From: GCA-2731375 sp964631725 | GTDB lineage: Bacteria; Pseudomonadota; Alphaproteobacteria; GCA-2731375 | Assembly (NCBI GenBank): GCA_964631725.1 | Contig: CAZVYX010000028.1 | Location: forward strand, 1 to 64,000 | Direction of reading: 5' to 3' | Length of the DNA stretch: 64,000 bases | Shown here: positions 40,940-49,851 of the stretch, piece after piece | Numbering within the stretch: position 1 is the stretch's first letter | Layout: each line of letters begins with the position of its first letter | Position numbers and translations under genes: made by a program | Notes under the pieces: model-generated | Seen by the model: only the letters and a program-made list of their open reading frames with translations | The model's database searches: none | What the model was told of the DNA's origin: nothing

Positions 40940-41644
40940 CTATTCCGGGCTCAGCAGATAAAATACCGAGCGCGTGGGCGAGGTGAAGTCGCGGCGCTCC
41001 ATGCGCCAGCCGGCGGCCTTGATCTTGGCCCCCAACGCGGCCAGGGAATGGCCGCGATAGCCGGCTTCCCATTTATGGCCCCAGGGGTCGGTCGGGTCGG
41101 GCTGGAAACGGCGCAGGAAATTCAGTTTCTTGAAGGAAAACTTGCTGCGCGCGGTGACCGCGTTCAGATACAGGCGCCAATCGATCTGAAAACCCATGTA
41201 GGGCACCGAAATCACCAGATATTTCGGCCCGGCGGCGCGGAATGTCTCCAGCACGCCCTGGACCTGATCCCAGGGCAGATGCTCCAGGGTCTCGCAGCAC
41301 AGAATGGCGTCATGGCCGGCCAGTTCGGCGCTATCAATGGCCGTCAGCTCGCCCTGGATATGGGGGATGTCGGGGCGCGGGTCCTGGCTGGGCAGCATAT
41401 CAAGGGTGGTAACGGCAAAACCGGCGTTGGCCAGCAAGGCGGAGACCAGGCCCAGGTTCGGCCCCACCTCCAACACCGACCGCACCGCCAGGCCGTCGAG
41501 CAGGTGCAGTTGGAACCATTGCTGGCCGATCCGCTTGTCGGAATAGTAACGGAACCATTCCGCCCGCCGGGCGCCCGGATCGGCAAATGGTTCAGGCATT
41601 GGGCCATCTGCTGGTTCTTGTTTCGCGTCGCCGCCGTTGTTCAT
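40940..41644 (-). CDS. Class I SAM-dependent methyltransferase
   Basis: A 234-residue methyltransferase: motif I VLEVGPNLGLVSALL (about 54-68), acidic strand end TLDML (about 77-81), and CCETLEHLPWDQV as the motif IV region. The C-terminal half has an aromatic-rich loop (HKWEAGYRGHS). ATG at 41644 is preferred, with GGAG about nine bases upstream; a longer frame begins at 41863 but that N-terminus has no methyltransferase character. It diverges from the MBL gene. Substrate unknown. Confidence 0.8.
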   Translation of the reverse strand: MNNGGDAKQEPADGPMPEPFADPGARRAEWFRYYSDKRIGQQWFQLHLLDGLAVRSVLEVGPNLGLVSALLANAGFAVTTLDMLPSQDPRPDIPHIQGELTAIDSAELAGHDAILCCETLEHLPWDQVQGVLETFRAAGPKYLVISVPYMGFQIDWRLYLNAVTARSKFSFKKLNFLRRFQPDPTDPWGHKWEAGYRGHSLAALGAKIKAAGWRMERRDFTSPTRSVFYLLSPE

Positions 41645-41756
41645 GGCCAAGCTCCATAGCCAATGGCGTCCGTGCTGGCAAGGCGGTGGGTGTCGGCGGT
41701 CACAGCCGCGCGGCGGGATTTGCGTTAAAAAACCCCGTCCGGGCCGAGCATTATCC

Positions 41757-41784
41757 TTGATCCTCCGGCCGCTATTCGTAATGT
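41757..41784 (+). promoter_or_regulatory. Candidate promoter for the MBL hydrolase gene
   Basis: TTGATC (41757-41762) and TAATGT (41779-41784) are 16 bases apart, about 57 bases before the start. It matches the consensus only moderately. Confidence 0.3.
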
Positions 41785-41840
41785 TGTGAGACACCGTTGG
41801 CTGATTCGCCACCGGCAACAGATAATCTGGAGGGCCATGG

Positions 41841-42749
41841 ATGGCCAACATCCCGTTCAACAAAGACGTGAAATTCGAATATGGCGTGGTCGATCAGGTC
41901 TCGCCCATGATCCGCCGCGTCATCGCGCGCAATCCCTCGGCCTTTACCCTGCATGGCACCGGCACCTACATCGTCGGTACCGGGCGGGTCGCGGTGATCG
42001 ATCCCGGTCCCGACGATCCCGAGCATATTCAGGCAATCCTGGACGCGGTGCAGGGCGAAACCGTCAGCCATATCGTCATCACCCATACCCATCGCGACCA
42101 TTCCCCGGGCGCGGCGTTGCTGAAGGCGGAGACCGATGCCCATATCTGGGGCTGCGGCCCGCACGGCCATGGCCGCATCGGCAAGGCGACGGACGGCGCC
42201 ATTTCGGACGAAGGCGCCGATACCGACTACATGCCCGATACCCTGGCCAACGATGCCGATGTCCTGGATACCGAGGGCTGGTCCCTGCAGGCGGTCTATA
42301 CGCCGGGCCATACCTCGAACCATACCTGCTATCATCTGCGCGAGGAAAATGTGCTGTTTTCCGGCGATCATGTCATGGGCTGGTCGACCACCATCGTCTC
42401 GCCCCCGGATGGTGATATGTACCGCTACATGCAAAGTCTGGGGCGGCTGCTGTTGCGCTCCGATACGTATTACTGGCCGACCCATGGCCCCAGGATCGAT
42501 CAGCCGAAGGCCTATGTGGGTGAGTTGATCAAGCACCGCCAGGAGCGCGAGGAACAGATCGCCCAATGCCTGCACCAGGATATCGGCGCCATTCCCGACA
42601 TGGTCAAGGCCATGTACACGGACGTGCCCGAGCATCTGCATTCCGCCGCCGCCCGTTCCGTCCTCTCCCACCTTGTGCATATGGTGGAAACCAATCGCGC
42701 CGCCTGCGATGGCCAGCCGGGCGCGGATTCGGTTTATCGGATGGCCTAG
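41841..42749 (+). CDS. Metallo-beta-lactamase (MBL) fold hydrolase
   Basis: A 302-residue two-metal hydrolase. Metal ligands are in THTHRDHSPG (HxHxDH), the His in TPGHTSNHTC and the Asp in LFSGDHVMGWS, with a late His in WPTHGPRI. It resembles LACTB2-type and ribonuclease-like MBL proteins more than lactamases. ATG at 41841 follows GGAGGG. A downstream domain of about 70 residues (EQIAQCLHQDIGAIPDMVKAMYT) is a winged-helix-like region as in LACTB2. The MlaF-like gene begins 15 bases later. Confidence 0.83.
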   Translation: MANIPFNKDVKFEYGVVDQVSPMIRRVIARNPSAFTLHGTGTYIVGTGRVAVIDPGPDDPEHIQAILDAVQGETVSHIVITHTHRDHSPGAALLKAETDAHIWGCGPHGHGRIGKATDGAISDEGADTDYMPDTLANDADVLDTEGWSLQAVYTPGHTSNHTCYHLREENVLFSGDHVMGWSTTIVSPPDGDMYRYMQSLGRLLLRSDTYYWPTHGPRIDQPKAYVGELIKHRQEREEQIAQCLHQDIGAIPDMVKAMYTDVPEHLHSAAARSVLSHLVHMVETNRAACDGQPGADSVYRMA

Positions 42750-42764
42750 GACCGGAGACGGGGC

Positions 42765-43532
42765 GTGAACGAACCAGCATCCGCCAAGATTGAGGTTGAG
42801 GGCCTGTGTAAGTCCTTCGATGGCGAGATGGTTCTGGACGGCATCGATTTTGCCATAGCCGAGGGCGGCTCGGTGGTCCTGTTGGGAGAATCAGGCTCCG
42901 GTAAGACCCTGACCCTGAAATGCATCATGGGGCTGGTGCAGCCCGACAGCGGTTCGATCCGCATCGACGGCCAGGACACCGTCGGCCTGCGCGGCCGGGA
43001 GCGCGATGCGCTGTTGGGCCGTTGCGGCATGCTGTTCCAGCAATCGGCCCTGTTCGACAGCCTGCCGGTTTGGCGCAACGTGGCGTTTCGCGAATTGCAG
43101 AGCAAGGAATTGAGCGCGGAGGCGGCGCACGAGATGGCGGTCAAACGCCTGGGCTCGGTCGGTCTGGGCCCGGCGGTGGCGGATCTGCTGCCGGCCGAGT
43201 TATCGGGCGGCATGCAGAAACGTGTCGGCATCGCCCGCGCCATCGCCTCCTCGCCGGAGATCATCCTGCTGGACGAGCCCACTGCCGGCCTGGACCCGAT
43301 CATGTCAAACGTCATCGCCGGCCTGATCGTGCGCAATGTGCGCGAACTGGGCGCCACGGCGCTGTCCATCACCTCCGACATCAACACCGCGATCAAGGTT
43401 GCCGACGAAATCGTCCTGCTGCACGAAGGCAAGGTGGCCTGGAACGGGCCGCCCGAGGAAATCTCCAATACCGGCAACCCGGTCGTCGAGCGCTTCATCC
43501 ACAAATGGAAGATGGAACAGGCGGCGGCGTGA
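42765..43532 (+). CDS. mlaF: ABC transporter ATP-binding protein, MlaF-like
   Basis: A 255-residue ATPase. Walker A is GESGSGKTL, the signature ELSGGMQKRV is the version found in Mla and Mce lipid systems, and Walker B is EIILLDEPTAGLDP. The segment FQQSALFDSLPVWRNVAF is also characteristic. It would energise phospholipid transport with an MlaE permease and the MlaD-like protein. Neither permease nor other Mla genes adjoin it. GTG start, GGAG upstream. Confidence 0.85.
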   Translation: MNEPASAKIEVEGLCKSFDGEMVLDGIDFAIAEGGSVVLLGESGSGKTLTLKCIMGLVQPDSGSIRIDGQDTVGLRGRERDALLGRCGMLFQQSALFDSLPVWRNVAFRELQSKELSAEAAHEMAVKRLGSVGLGPAVADLLPAELSGGMQKRVGIARAIASSPEIILLDEPTAGLDPIMSNVIAGLIVRNVRELGATALSITSDINTAIKVADEIVLLHEGKVAWNGPPEEISNTGNPVVERFIHKWKMEQAAA

Positions 43533-43628
43533 TACGCTTGCTGTCGAGGCAACGACAGAACAGCAAGAACAAAAGCTTTGAAATCCCGCCGGCCTCGCGG
43601 GGGCCGAGGATCTTGAGGAGGAAACGAG

Positions 43629-45155
43629 ATGGGCTTGGACTTTAGCCAGGACGGCCTTGTGGTCGGCGTCGTCGGGGCCGGTGCCATGGGGCGGGGAATT
43701 GCCCAGGTCGCGGCCATGGGGGGCTGCACCGTCAAGCTTTATGACGCCAATGAAGCGGCCTCGAAACAGGCGCTGGAGCAAATCGCCGGGTTGCTCCACC
43801 GCGCCGCCGACAAGGGCCGCATGAGCGCGGAGGAGGCGGAGGCGGCGCTGGGCCGTATCGAGATCATCGCCGCCATGGAAGGTTTCGCACCCTGCCAGGT
43901 GGTGGTGGAGGCGGTGATCGAGGATCTTGAAATCAAGCGGCAGGTCTTCGCGGCATTGGAGGCGATCGTCGATGCGGGGGCCGTATTGGCGACCAATACC
44001 TCTTCCCTGTCCGTTACCGCCGTGGCGGCGCAATGCGCCAACCCCGAACGCCTGGCCGGTTTCCATTTCTTCAATCCCGTGCCGGTGATGAAATTGGTCG
44101 AGGTCATTGCCGGTGTTCGGACGGCGCCCTGGGTCAGCGATTTCCTGACCGGCCTCGGCGCGCGCATGGGCCGGGTGCCGGTCCAGGTTGCTGATGTGCC
44201 GGGTTTTCTGGTCAACCAAGTGGGCCGCGGCTACAACATCGAAGCGGCCCATATGCTGGGTGAAAACATTACCGTACCGGTCGATATCGACCGCATCATG
44301 CGGGATGCCGCGGGCTTTCGGATGGGGCCGTTTGAACTGCTTGATCTGACGGCGCTGGATGTCACCCACACGGCAACGGTGCAAATCTATGGCCAGCATT
44401 ATGACGAGCCCCGTTATCGGCCGTCATCAATGATGCAAACGCGCTTGGATGCCGGCCTGCTGGGCCGCAAGAGCAGCCAGGGCTACTACAGCTACGATGG
44501 GGGCCAGCAGCAGGTGCCAGACGAGGCGCCGGCGCCCGCATATGACGGCCGCCCGGTTTGGGTCTGTCCGGCGGAGCCCGACGGCGCGGCGGCCCTGACC
44601 GCCCTGATCGAGGCGTTGGGCGGCAAGCTGGAAGTGGCGGCGGCACCCAGTGCCGAGGCGCTTATTCTGGTGACGCCGCTGGGTCAGGACGCGACGACGG
44701 CGGCGCTTGAAAGCGCGCTTGATGCCAGGCGTACCGTCGCGGTTGACACCTTGTGTGGGCTAAATGCCCGGCGCACCTTGATGACGACGCCGATTACCGA
44801 ACCGGAATTCGCCGCCTCGGCCCATGGCCTGCTGGCCAGTGACGGAACGGCGGCGACAGTAATCAGGGATAGTTGCGGCTTCGTGGCCCAGCGCATCATC
44901 GCGATGATCGTCAATATCGGCTGTTCCATCGCCCAGACCGGCGCCGCCACGCCCGAGGATATCGACAAGGCGGTTCAATTGGGCCTGAACTATCCGCACG
45001 GACCGCTTGGTTTTGGCGATTTCTATGGGCCGTCCAGGATTTTGGCTATCCTGCAGGCGATTCACACCCTGACCGGCGATCCGCGCTACCGCCCGACATC
45101 CTGGCTGCGCCGGCGGGCCCAACTGGGGGTCTCGCTGTTGACGCCGGAAAACTGA
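43629..45155 (+). CDS. 3-hydroxyacyl-CoA dehydrogenase (PaaH-like, two-domain)
   Basis: A 508-residue NAD-dependent enzyme oxidising 3-hydroxyacyl-CoA. The Rossmann motif is VGVVGAGAMGRGIAQVAA, the catalytic His is in RLAGFHFFNPVPVMKLVEV and the Asn-Gln pair is in PGFLVNQVGRGY. The C-terminal half repeats a 3HCDH C-terminal domain, ending GDPRYRPTSWLRRRA. The length and the second domain are like PaaH/PaaC of phenylacetate or adipyl catabolism. A GGAGGAAA ribosome site is at -10. The nearby acyl-CoA ligase is on the other strand. Confidence 0.9.
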   Translation: MGLDFSQDGLVVGVVGAGAMGRGIAQVAAMGGCTVKLYDANEAASKQALEQIAGLLHRAADKGRMSAEEAEAALGRIEIIAAMEGFAPCQVVVEAVIEDLEIKRQVFAALEAIVDAGAVLATNTSSLSVTAVAAQCANPERLAGFHFFNPVPVMKLVEVIAGVRTAPWVSDFLTGLGARMGRVPVQVADVPGFLVNQVGRGYNIEAAHMLGENITVPVDIDRIMRDAAGFRMGPFELLDLTALDVTHTATVQIYGQHYDEPRYRPSSMMQTRLDAGLLGRKSSQGYYSYDGGQQQVPDEAPAPAYDGRPVWVCPAEPDGAAALTALIEALGGKLEVAAAPSAEALILVTPLGQDATTAALESALDARRTVAVDTLCGLNARRTLMTTPITEPEFAASAHGLLASDGTAATVIRDSCGFVAQRIIAMIVNIGCSIAQTGAATPEDIDKAVQLGLNYPHGPLGFGDFYGPSRILAILQAIHTLTGDPRYRPTSWLRRRAQLGVSLLTPEN

Positions 45156-45244
45156 GCGCAATCTAGCGGAACGCCGTCAGTACCAAGTAGGCCCGTTGCA
45201 ACAATTCTGGCCGGCCTCGTGGTCCCGGTGTTCGCCGGTGCGGG

Positions 45245-46873
45245 TTATGCCGTGGGCAGTTTGTAGCCGGCGAATTGATCGCGCAGCACCAGTTTTTGAA
45301 TTTTGCCCGTTGCGGTGTGGGGAATTTCATCCACGAAGGTGACGTCATCGGGCATCCACCAGGTCGCGATCTTGCCCTTCATGAAGTCGAGAATTTCCGG
45401 ACCCTCAACCTTGCTGCCCTCGTTACGGACGATGATAAGCAATGGCCGCTCGTCCCATTTCGGATGCACGACGCCGATTACGGCGGCCTCCGCCACGTCC
45501 GGATGGCCGACGGCGATATTCTCCAGCTCGATCGAACTGATCCATTCGCCGCCCGACTTGATCACGTCCTTGGAACGGTCGGTGATCTGCATGAAGCCCT
45601 GCGGATCCAGGGTCGCGACATCGCCGGTGTCGAACCAGTCGCCGTCGTCCAGCACCTCGCCGCCTTCGCCCTTGAAATAGCCGTTGGTGATCCAGGGCCC
45701 CCGTACCATCAAATGGCCGAAGGCGACGCCGTCGCGGGGCAACTCGTTGCCGTCATCGTCGGTGATCTTCATGTCCACGCCATAGACCGCGCGGCCCTGC
45801 TTCGACTTGACCGCCAGTTTGTCGCTATAGTCCCAGTCCGCCATGTTGGCCTTCAGATTACCGGTGGTGCCCAGCGGGCTCATTTCCGTCATGCCCCAGG
45901 CGTGGATCACGATGACATCATAGTCATGCTCGAACGTCTCGATCATCGAGGCCGGCGCGGCGGAACCGCCGATCACCGTGCGCGTCATATGCGGCAGTTG
46001 TTTGCCGGTCTGCTGCAGGTATTGCAGCAGCATCAGCCAGACCGTGGGCACGCCCGCCGACAGGGTGACTTTTTCCGTTTCCAGCAATTCGTAGATCGAG
46101 GCGCCATCCATGCCCATGCCCGGCAGCACCAGCTTGGCGCCGCACATGGGCGCGGAATAGGCGATACCCCAGGAATTGGCGTGAAACATCGGCACCACGG
46201 GCAGTACACTGTCCTGGGACGACAGGCCAAGGACATCCTGGCTGCACGAGGCCAGGGAATGCAGCACGGTGGAGCGGTGCGAATACAAAACGCCCTTCGG
46301 ATTGCCCGTCGTGCCGGAGGTATAGCAGAGGGAGGAGGCGGTGTTTTCGTCAAAGACGGGCCATTCCAGGGCGCCGTCCTGGGCCGCCAGCAACTCTTCA
46401 TAGCACAGTGCGTTCGGCAGGGAGGTTTCGGGCATATGCGCCCGGTCCGTCATGATGACAATCGCCTCGACGCTTTCCAATTGATCGGCGATGCCTTCCA
46501 GCAGCGGCACGAAGGTCAATTCCGTGAACAGCACCCGGTCTTCGGCATGATTGGCGATATAGACGATCTGTTCGGGGAACAAGCGGGGATTGATTGTGTG
46601 CAGGACAGCACCGATGCCCGAGACGCCGTAGTAGCATTCCAGGTGGCGATAGCCGTTCCAGGCCAATGTCGCAACTCGGTCGCCAAGTCCGATATCCAGG
46701 GCGCCGAGGGCTTGTGCCAATTGCTTGGAGCGCCGATTGGCGTCGCCATAGTTATAGCGGTGGATCGGTCCTTCGACGCTGCGGGAAACGATCTCCACTT
46801 CGCCATGGTACTGCGCGGCGAATTCGATCAACGAGGAAATCAATAGGGGCCGATCCTGCATCAAGCCAAGCAT
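45245..46873 (-). CDS. Acyl-CoA synthetase (AMP-forming), medium/long-chain type
   Basis: A 542-residue ANL-superfamily ligase that activates fatty acids to acyl-CoA. P-loop YTSGTTGNPKGV, A8 region and GGEWISSIELE, HPKWDERPLLI and the C-terminal catalytic Lys in TATGKIQKL are seen. ATG at 46873 is preferred over GTG at 46885 because GGAGG lies five bases before it. The sequence ends about 90 bases from the convergent PaaH gene, with which it may share fatty-acid metabolism. Confidence 0.9.
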   Translation of the reverse strand: MLGLMQDRPLLISSLIEFAAQYHGEVEIVSRSVEGPIHRYNYGDANRRSKQLAQALGALDIGLGDRVATLAWNGYRHLECYYGVSGIGAVLHTINPRLFPEQIVYIANHAEDRVLFTELTFVPLLEGIADQLESVEAIVIMTDRAHMPETSLPNALCYEELLAAQDGALEWPVFDENTASSLCYTSGTTGNPKGVLYSHRSTVLHSLASCSQDVLGLSSQDSVLPVVPMFHANSWGIAYSAPMCGAKLVLPGMGMDGASIYELLETEKVTLSAGVPTVWLMLLQYLQQTGKQLPHMTRTVIGGSAAPASMIETFEHDYDVIVIHAWGMTEMSPLGTTGNLKANMADWDYSDKLAVKSKQGRAVYGVDMKITDDDGNELPRDGVAFGHLMVRGPWITNGYFKGEGGEVLDDGDWFDTGDVATLDPQGFMQITDRSKDVIKSGGEWISSIELENIAVGHPDVAEAAVIGVVHPKWDERPLLIIVRNEGSKVEGPEILDFMKGKIATWWMPDDVTFVDEIPHTATGKIQKLVLRDQFAGYKLPTA

Positions 46874-46957
46874 GGCTGCCTCCACAAACTGGTTGTTACA
46901 CTGTTGTGGGCTCTATATCGCGCCGACGCATGTTTCGTAAAGGGAGGTTTGCGGCGG

Positions 46958-49633
46958 CTAATTTTCCGACAAATGGACGCCGCCGATTTGATAGGTAAGA
47001 TCGGTGTCACTGGCGGCAAAAAAGCCGGCGGCGTTGCGCGGTACGGAAGAGGAATTGGCCGGGTCGCCGAAGAACGCGCCGCGAATACTGCCGGACAGGC
47101 TTGTGGAACCGCGGCTGCCGCTAAGGGAGCCGGAGAATTCCGTTGGCGTGGTGCCGGAGATAGTGCCGGAGCCGGTGAAGCTCAGGGAGGCGCTGTCGAC
47201 GCTCATGGTGCCGGAGGTGACGGAGACGGAGGAAGCGCCAATGGACAAATTGAAGGAATAAGATCCCACGGCGGTATAAATCGCCACCGTGCCATTGGCA
47301 TCATGCGTTCCGTTGGCGACGGAGCCGATCACGGTACCGCTGAATGAACCCGACGCGGATTCGTTCAGGTTGGAATTGGCGACCCGTTCCCCGGCGACCC
47401 ATGCCGCCAGACCGATTTCGTGCTGAAATGTCGTGGGGTCACGCGCGCCCCAAAAACCCCAGGTAACATAGGAACAGGTGCAGAAGGTGACGCCGTTGGG
47501 CGTAATCGACGACAGCGAGATGTCCGTGTTGCGGAAGATGCCGATATCAGGATCGGAACTGTTACCGCTTTCAAATCCAATGGCGCCGAAATGGCCGTCG
47601 TCGATGAAGGCACTGCTGCCGATTTGGCTGGTGTCAAGGCCGCCAAAATCCAGGGTGCTGTCCGGGATGCCGTCGCTGGCGGGGCTGGTTACGCTGAAGG
47701 CGCCCTCCACAAGGTTCACGCTGGCACTGGTTTGAATGCGGTTGACGGGTACCGTGACGCCGTCCAGCGTAGTCGTGGAGGTGGTATTGTTGGAATAAAA
47801 TTTATGTGCGCCCAAGAACGTACCGTCGCTGTTGAAGTCCCGTGCCACACCGGCGACATATGCCGCCATCACCCGGGTCGAGCGGCTTGAGCCCAGGCTG
47901 GCCGAAGATGTCGTCGCGATGATCGGAATATTTGGGAATATGAAAGATTGGCCGCTTCTTTGATCTTCCTCAATGCCGCGGCTGGTTACGGCGTCCTCGG
48001 TGGTTACCTGTTGCGAGACGATGACCGCATGATCGGGACCGGTTCTGCCAAAGAAATCGCTGCCATCGCTGGCATCCAGCGTCGCGATTTCACCATTATA
48101 GAAATGGAAATCCTCGGTCGCCGATGTCAGCGAAGAACCAACGGAATCACCCGCCAGGAAAGGCCGGCCATCGCTGTCATAGAGAATCTGGCCGAGCAGC
48201 AGGCTGGCGGCGTGCTGCTGCGAACTGCCGGTGCCGGAAATTGCCAGGGTGCCGCTGAAGAAGGCCGGATTCGCCGCCGAATCCGTGGTGCCCCAATAGA
48301 TCATTGCCTGGGCCGCGGTCAGGGGCGTCAAACTGCCGCCATTGACGGCTGGTATCAGCGGGATCTTGCTGCCGCCCAGGGTGAAGTCATCGCGCGCGTT
48401 GTAGGTCGTGACCCCGGATGAAGGAATATCGGTTAGCGCCGTCGGCACGCCGGCAAAAACCAACTGCCGGCTGCCCACCAGCTCATACAGCAGAAATTCG
48501 CTGTCATCGGAGAGAAAACCGGTGCCCGTGACATCGCCGTACGGTGTGCTGTTGGTGCCGGACAAGGTGAATTCGCCAGTGTCGGAGGGCCCCTGCAGGC
48601 TGTAGCTGCCCTGACTGGATGTCGCGGTGAAACGGCCATTGCTGATGGTAACGTCGCTCAATGCGGTATTCTGCGTGCTGTCTTCGTCCGATGTGCCGGT
48701 CGCGGTGCTGGTGCCCCGCTTGCCATGGCCCAGAAAACCACTCAGACTCAGACCGCTGCCGCCACTGACGTTGTCAGTCACGGTTTGTTGCGAGGCTGTG
48801 GAAAGGACTGTCTCGTTCTCCGCCGTGGTTGCGCTTTCCTGGGTGCCGGCAGGTTGAAAACCGCCGCCGGTATCGGGACTGGCGGGCGCGGTATTAGAGC
48901 CTAGTGCCGCCAATTGGCTGTCGGCGACATCTTCATTGCCGATCTTCACCTCGGCGACGCCGCTTTGATCGTCACTGCTTTCAAGTGAATTGAGTTCCGA
49001 GGAAAGCTGCTTCGCGCTGGCCCGGCTCGGTGCGCCTGGCGGGCGCCCGCGTTCTGCGCTGATTTGAAAACCGGGACGGTCGACTGAAATCCGCGCGCCG
49101 CCGCTTTCCACGCTCATTTCCTTGCCGAATAGAAATGTCGCCGTCACGCCGCTGTCCGTGGTCCGGGCTGTCGCGATACCGCCGCGAATGCCTATCAGCG
49201 CCTGCGGCGTACGCAGGGTTACCGGCGTTTTTTTCGAGATCTTGCCGCCGACCAGACGGAATACGCCCTTGGTGGCGGAAAAGGCCAGTGCCCCCGATTT
49301 CGCTTTCGGATCGTAGATGAAGTTGTCGATCACCACGTCCGAATTCGGCCCGACGGTGAGGGCGGAGCCATCGAGAAATAATAGTTGAAGCTTGCCTTCG
49401 GCATCGGTGGCGACCCGTTCATTGGCGACAATATCAACACCGATCCGCAAGACACGGGCTTCCTGGTCCGGCTTGGCGCCCCGGGCCTGGGGCAGGACGG
49501 CGGCCGCGATGCCGACATTCTCCGCTGCAAGGGCGCCGTCAGGTCCTGGTATGTGAAGCAAGGGCATTGCCAAAAGAACGCCGCCCAACAGAGAGGCGAA
49601 ATTGGAAAAAACACCTCTAGTACTCATTTTCAT
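46958..49633 (-). CDS. FecR-domain surface protein with TbpB-like C-terminal barrel
   Basis: An 891-residue secreted protein. A signal peptide (residues 1-36, ending DGALAA) is followed by a FecR-type domain (about 60-190: SALTVGPNSDVVIDNFIYD, KGVFRLVGGKISKKTPVTL, TPQALIGIRGGI). A Ser/Thr/Gly-rich linker follows, then two regions of repeated 'TLSGTxSGSYS' beta strands. The last 110 residues (SGTISGTTPTEFSGSLSGSRG and SGSIRGAFFGDPANSS) look like the small beta-barrel of transferrin-binding protein B and other Slam-exported lipoproteins. No lipobox Cys is apparent. Function unknown. Confidence 0.72.
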   Translation of the reverse strand: MKMSTRGVFSNFASLLGGVLLAMPLLHIPGPDGALAAENVGIAAAVLPQARGAKPDQEARVLRIGVDIVANERVATDAEGKLQLLFLDGSALTVGPNSDVVIDNFIYDPKAKSGALAFSATKGVFRLVGGKISKKTPVTLRTPQALIGIRGGIATARTTDSGVTATFLFGKEMSVESGGARISVDRPGFQISAERGRPPGAPSRASAKQLSSELNSLESSDDQSGVAEVKIGNEDVADSQLAALGSNTAPASPDTGGGFQPAGTQESATTAENETVLSTASQQTVTDNVSGGSGLSLSGFLGHGKRGTSTATGTSDEDSTQNTALSDVTISNGRFTATSSQGSYSLQGPSDTGEFTLSGTNSTPYGDVTGTGFLSDDSEFLLYELVGSRQLVFAGVPTALTDIPSSGVTTYNARDDFTLGGSKIPLIPAVNGGSLTPLTAAQAMIYWGTTDSAANPAFFSGTLAISGTGSSQQHAASLLLGQILYDSDGRPFLAGDSVGSSLTSATEDFHFYNGEIATLDASDGSDFFGRTGPDHAVIVSQQVTTEDAVTSRGIEEDQRSGQSFIFPNIPIIATTSSASLGSSRSTRVMAAYVAGVARDFNSDGTFLGAHKFYSNNTTSTTTLDGVTVPVNRIQTSASVNLVEGAFSVTSPASDGIPDSTLDFGGLDTSQIGSSAFIDDGHFGAIGFESGNSSDPDIGIFRNTDISLSSITPNGVTFCTCSYVTWGFWGARDPTTFQHEIGLAAWVAGERVANSNLNESASGSFSGTVIGSVANGTHDANGTVAIYTAVGSYSFNLSIGASSVSVTSGTMSVDSASLSFTGSGTISGTTPTEFSGSLSGSRGSTSLSGSIRGAFFGDPANSSSVPRNAAGFFAASDTDLTYQIGGVHLSEN

Positions 49634-49672
49634 GATTACTGTCCCGAATCCCTGTATGCCGGACTTGCCACA

Positions 49673-49700
49673 AATATACTACGTAGAGGACTAGTCACAA
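49673..49700 (-). promoter_or_regulatory. Candidate promoter of the FecR-domain gene
   Basis: On the minus strand TTGTGA (49700-49695) and TATATT (49678-49673) are 16 bases apart, 40 bases upstream of the start, in an A/T-rich patch unlike its surroundings. Confidence 0.4.
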
Positions 49701-49851
49701 ACACCTATTGAAACCCCGACAAATGCTAATATACCGAGTTGTATATCGCAACGTGCATCCGATATTTTCATGTGACAACGCGTCTAATATTGGTTACCCC
49801 TCGCTGTACGTACGCTGTCAATCGGCAGCGCATGGCAGGGGAATGGGTGAT

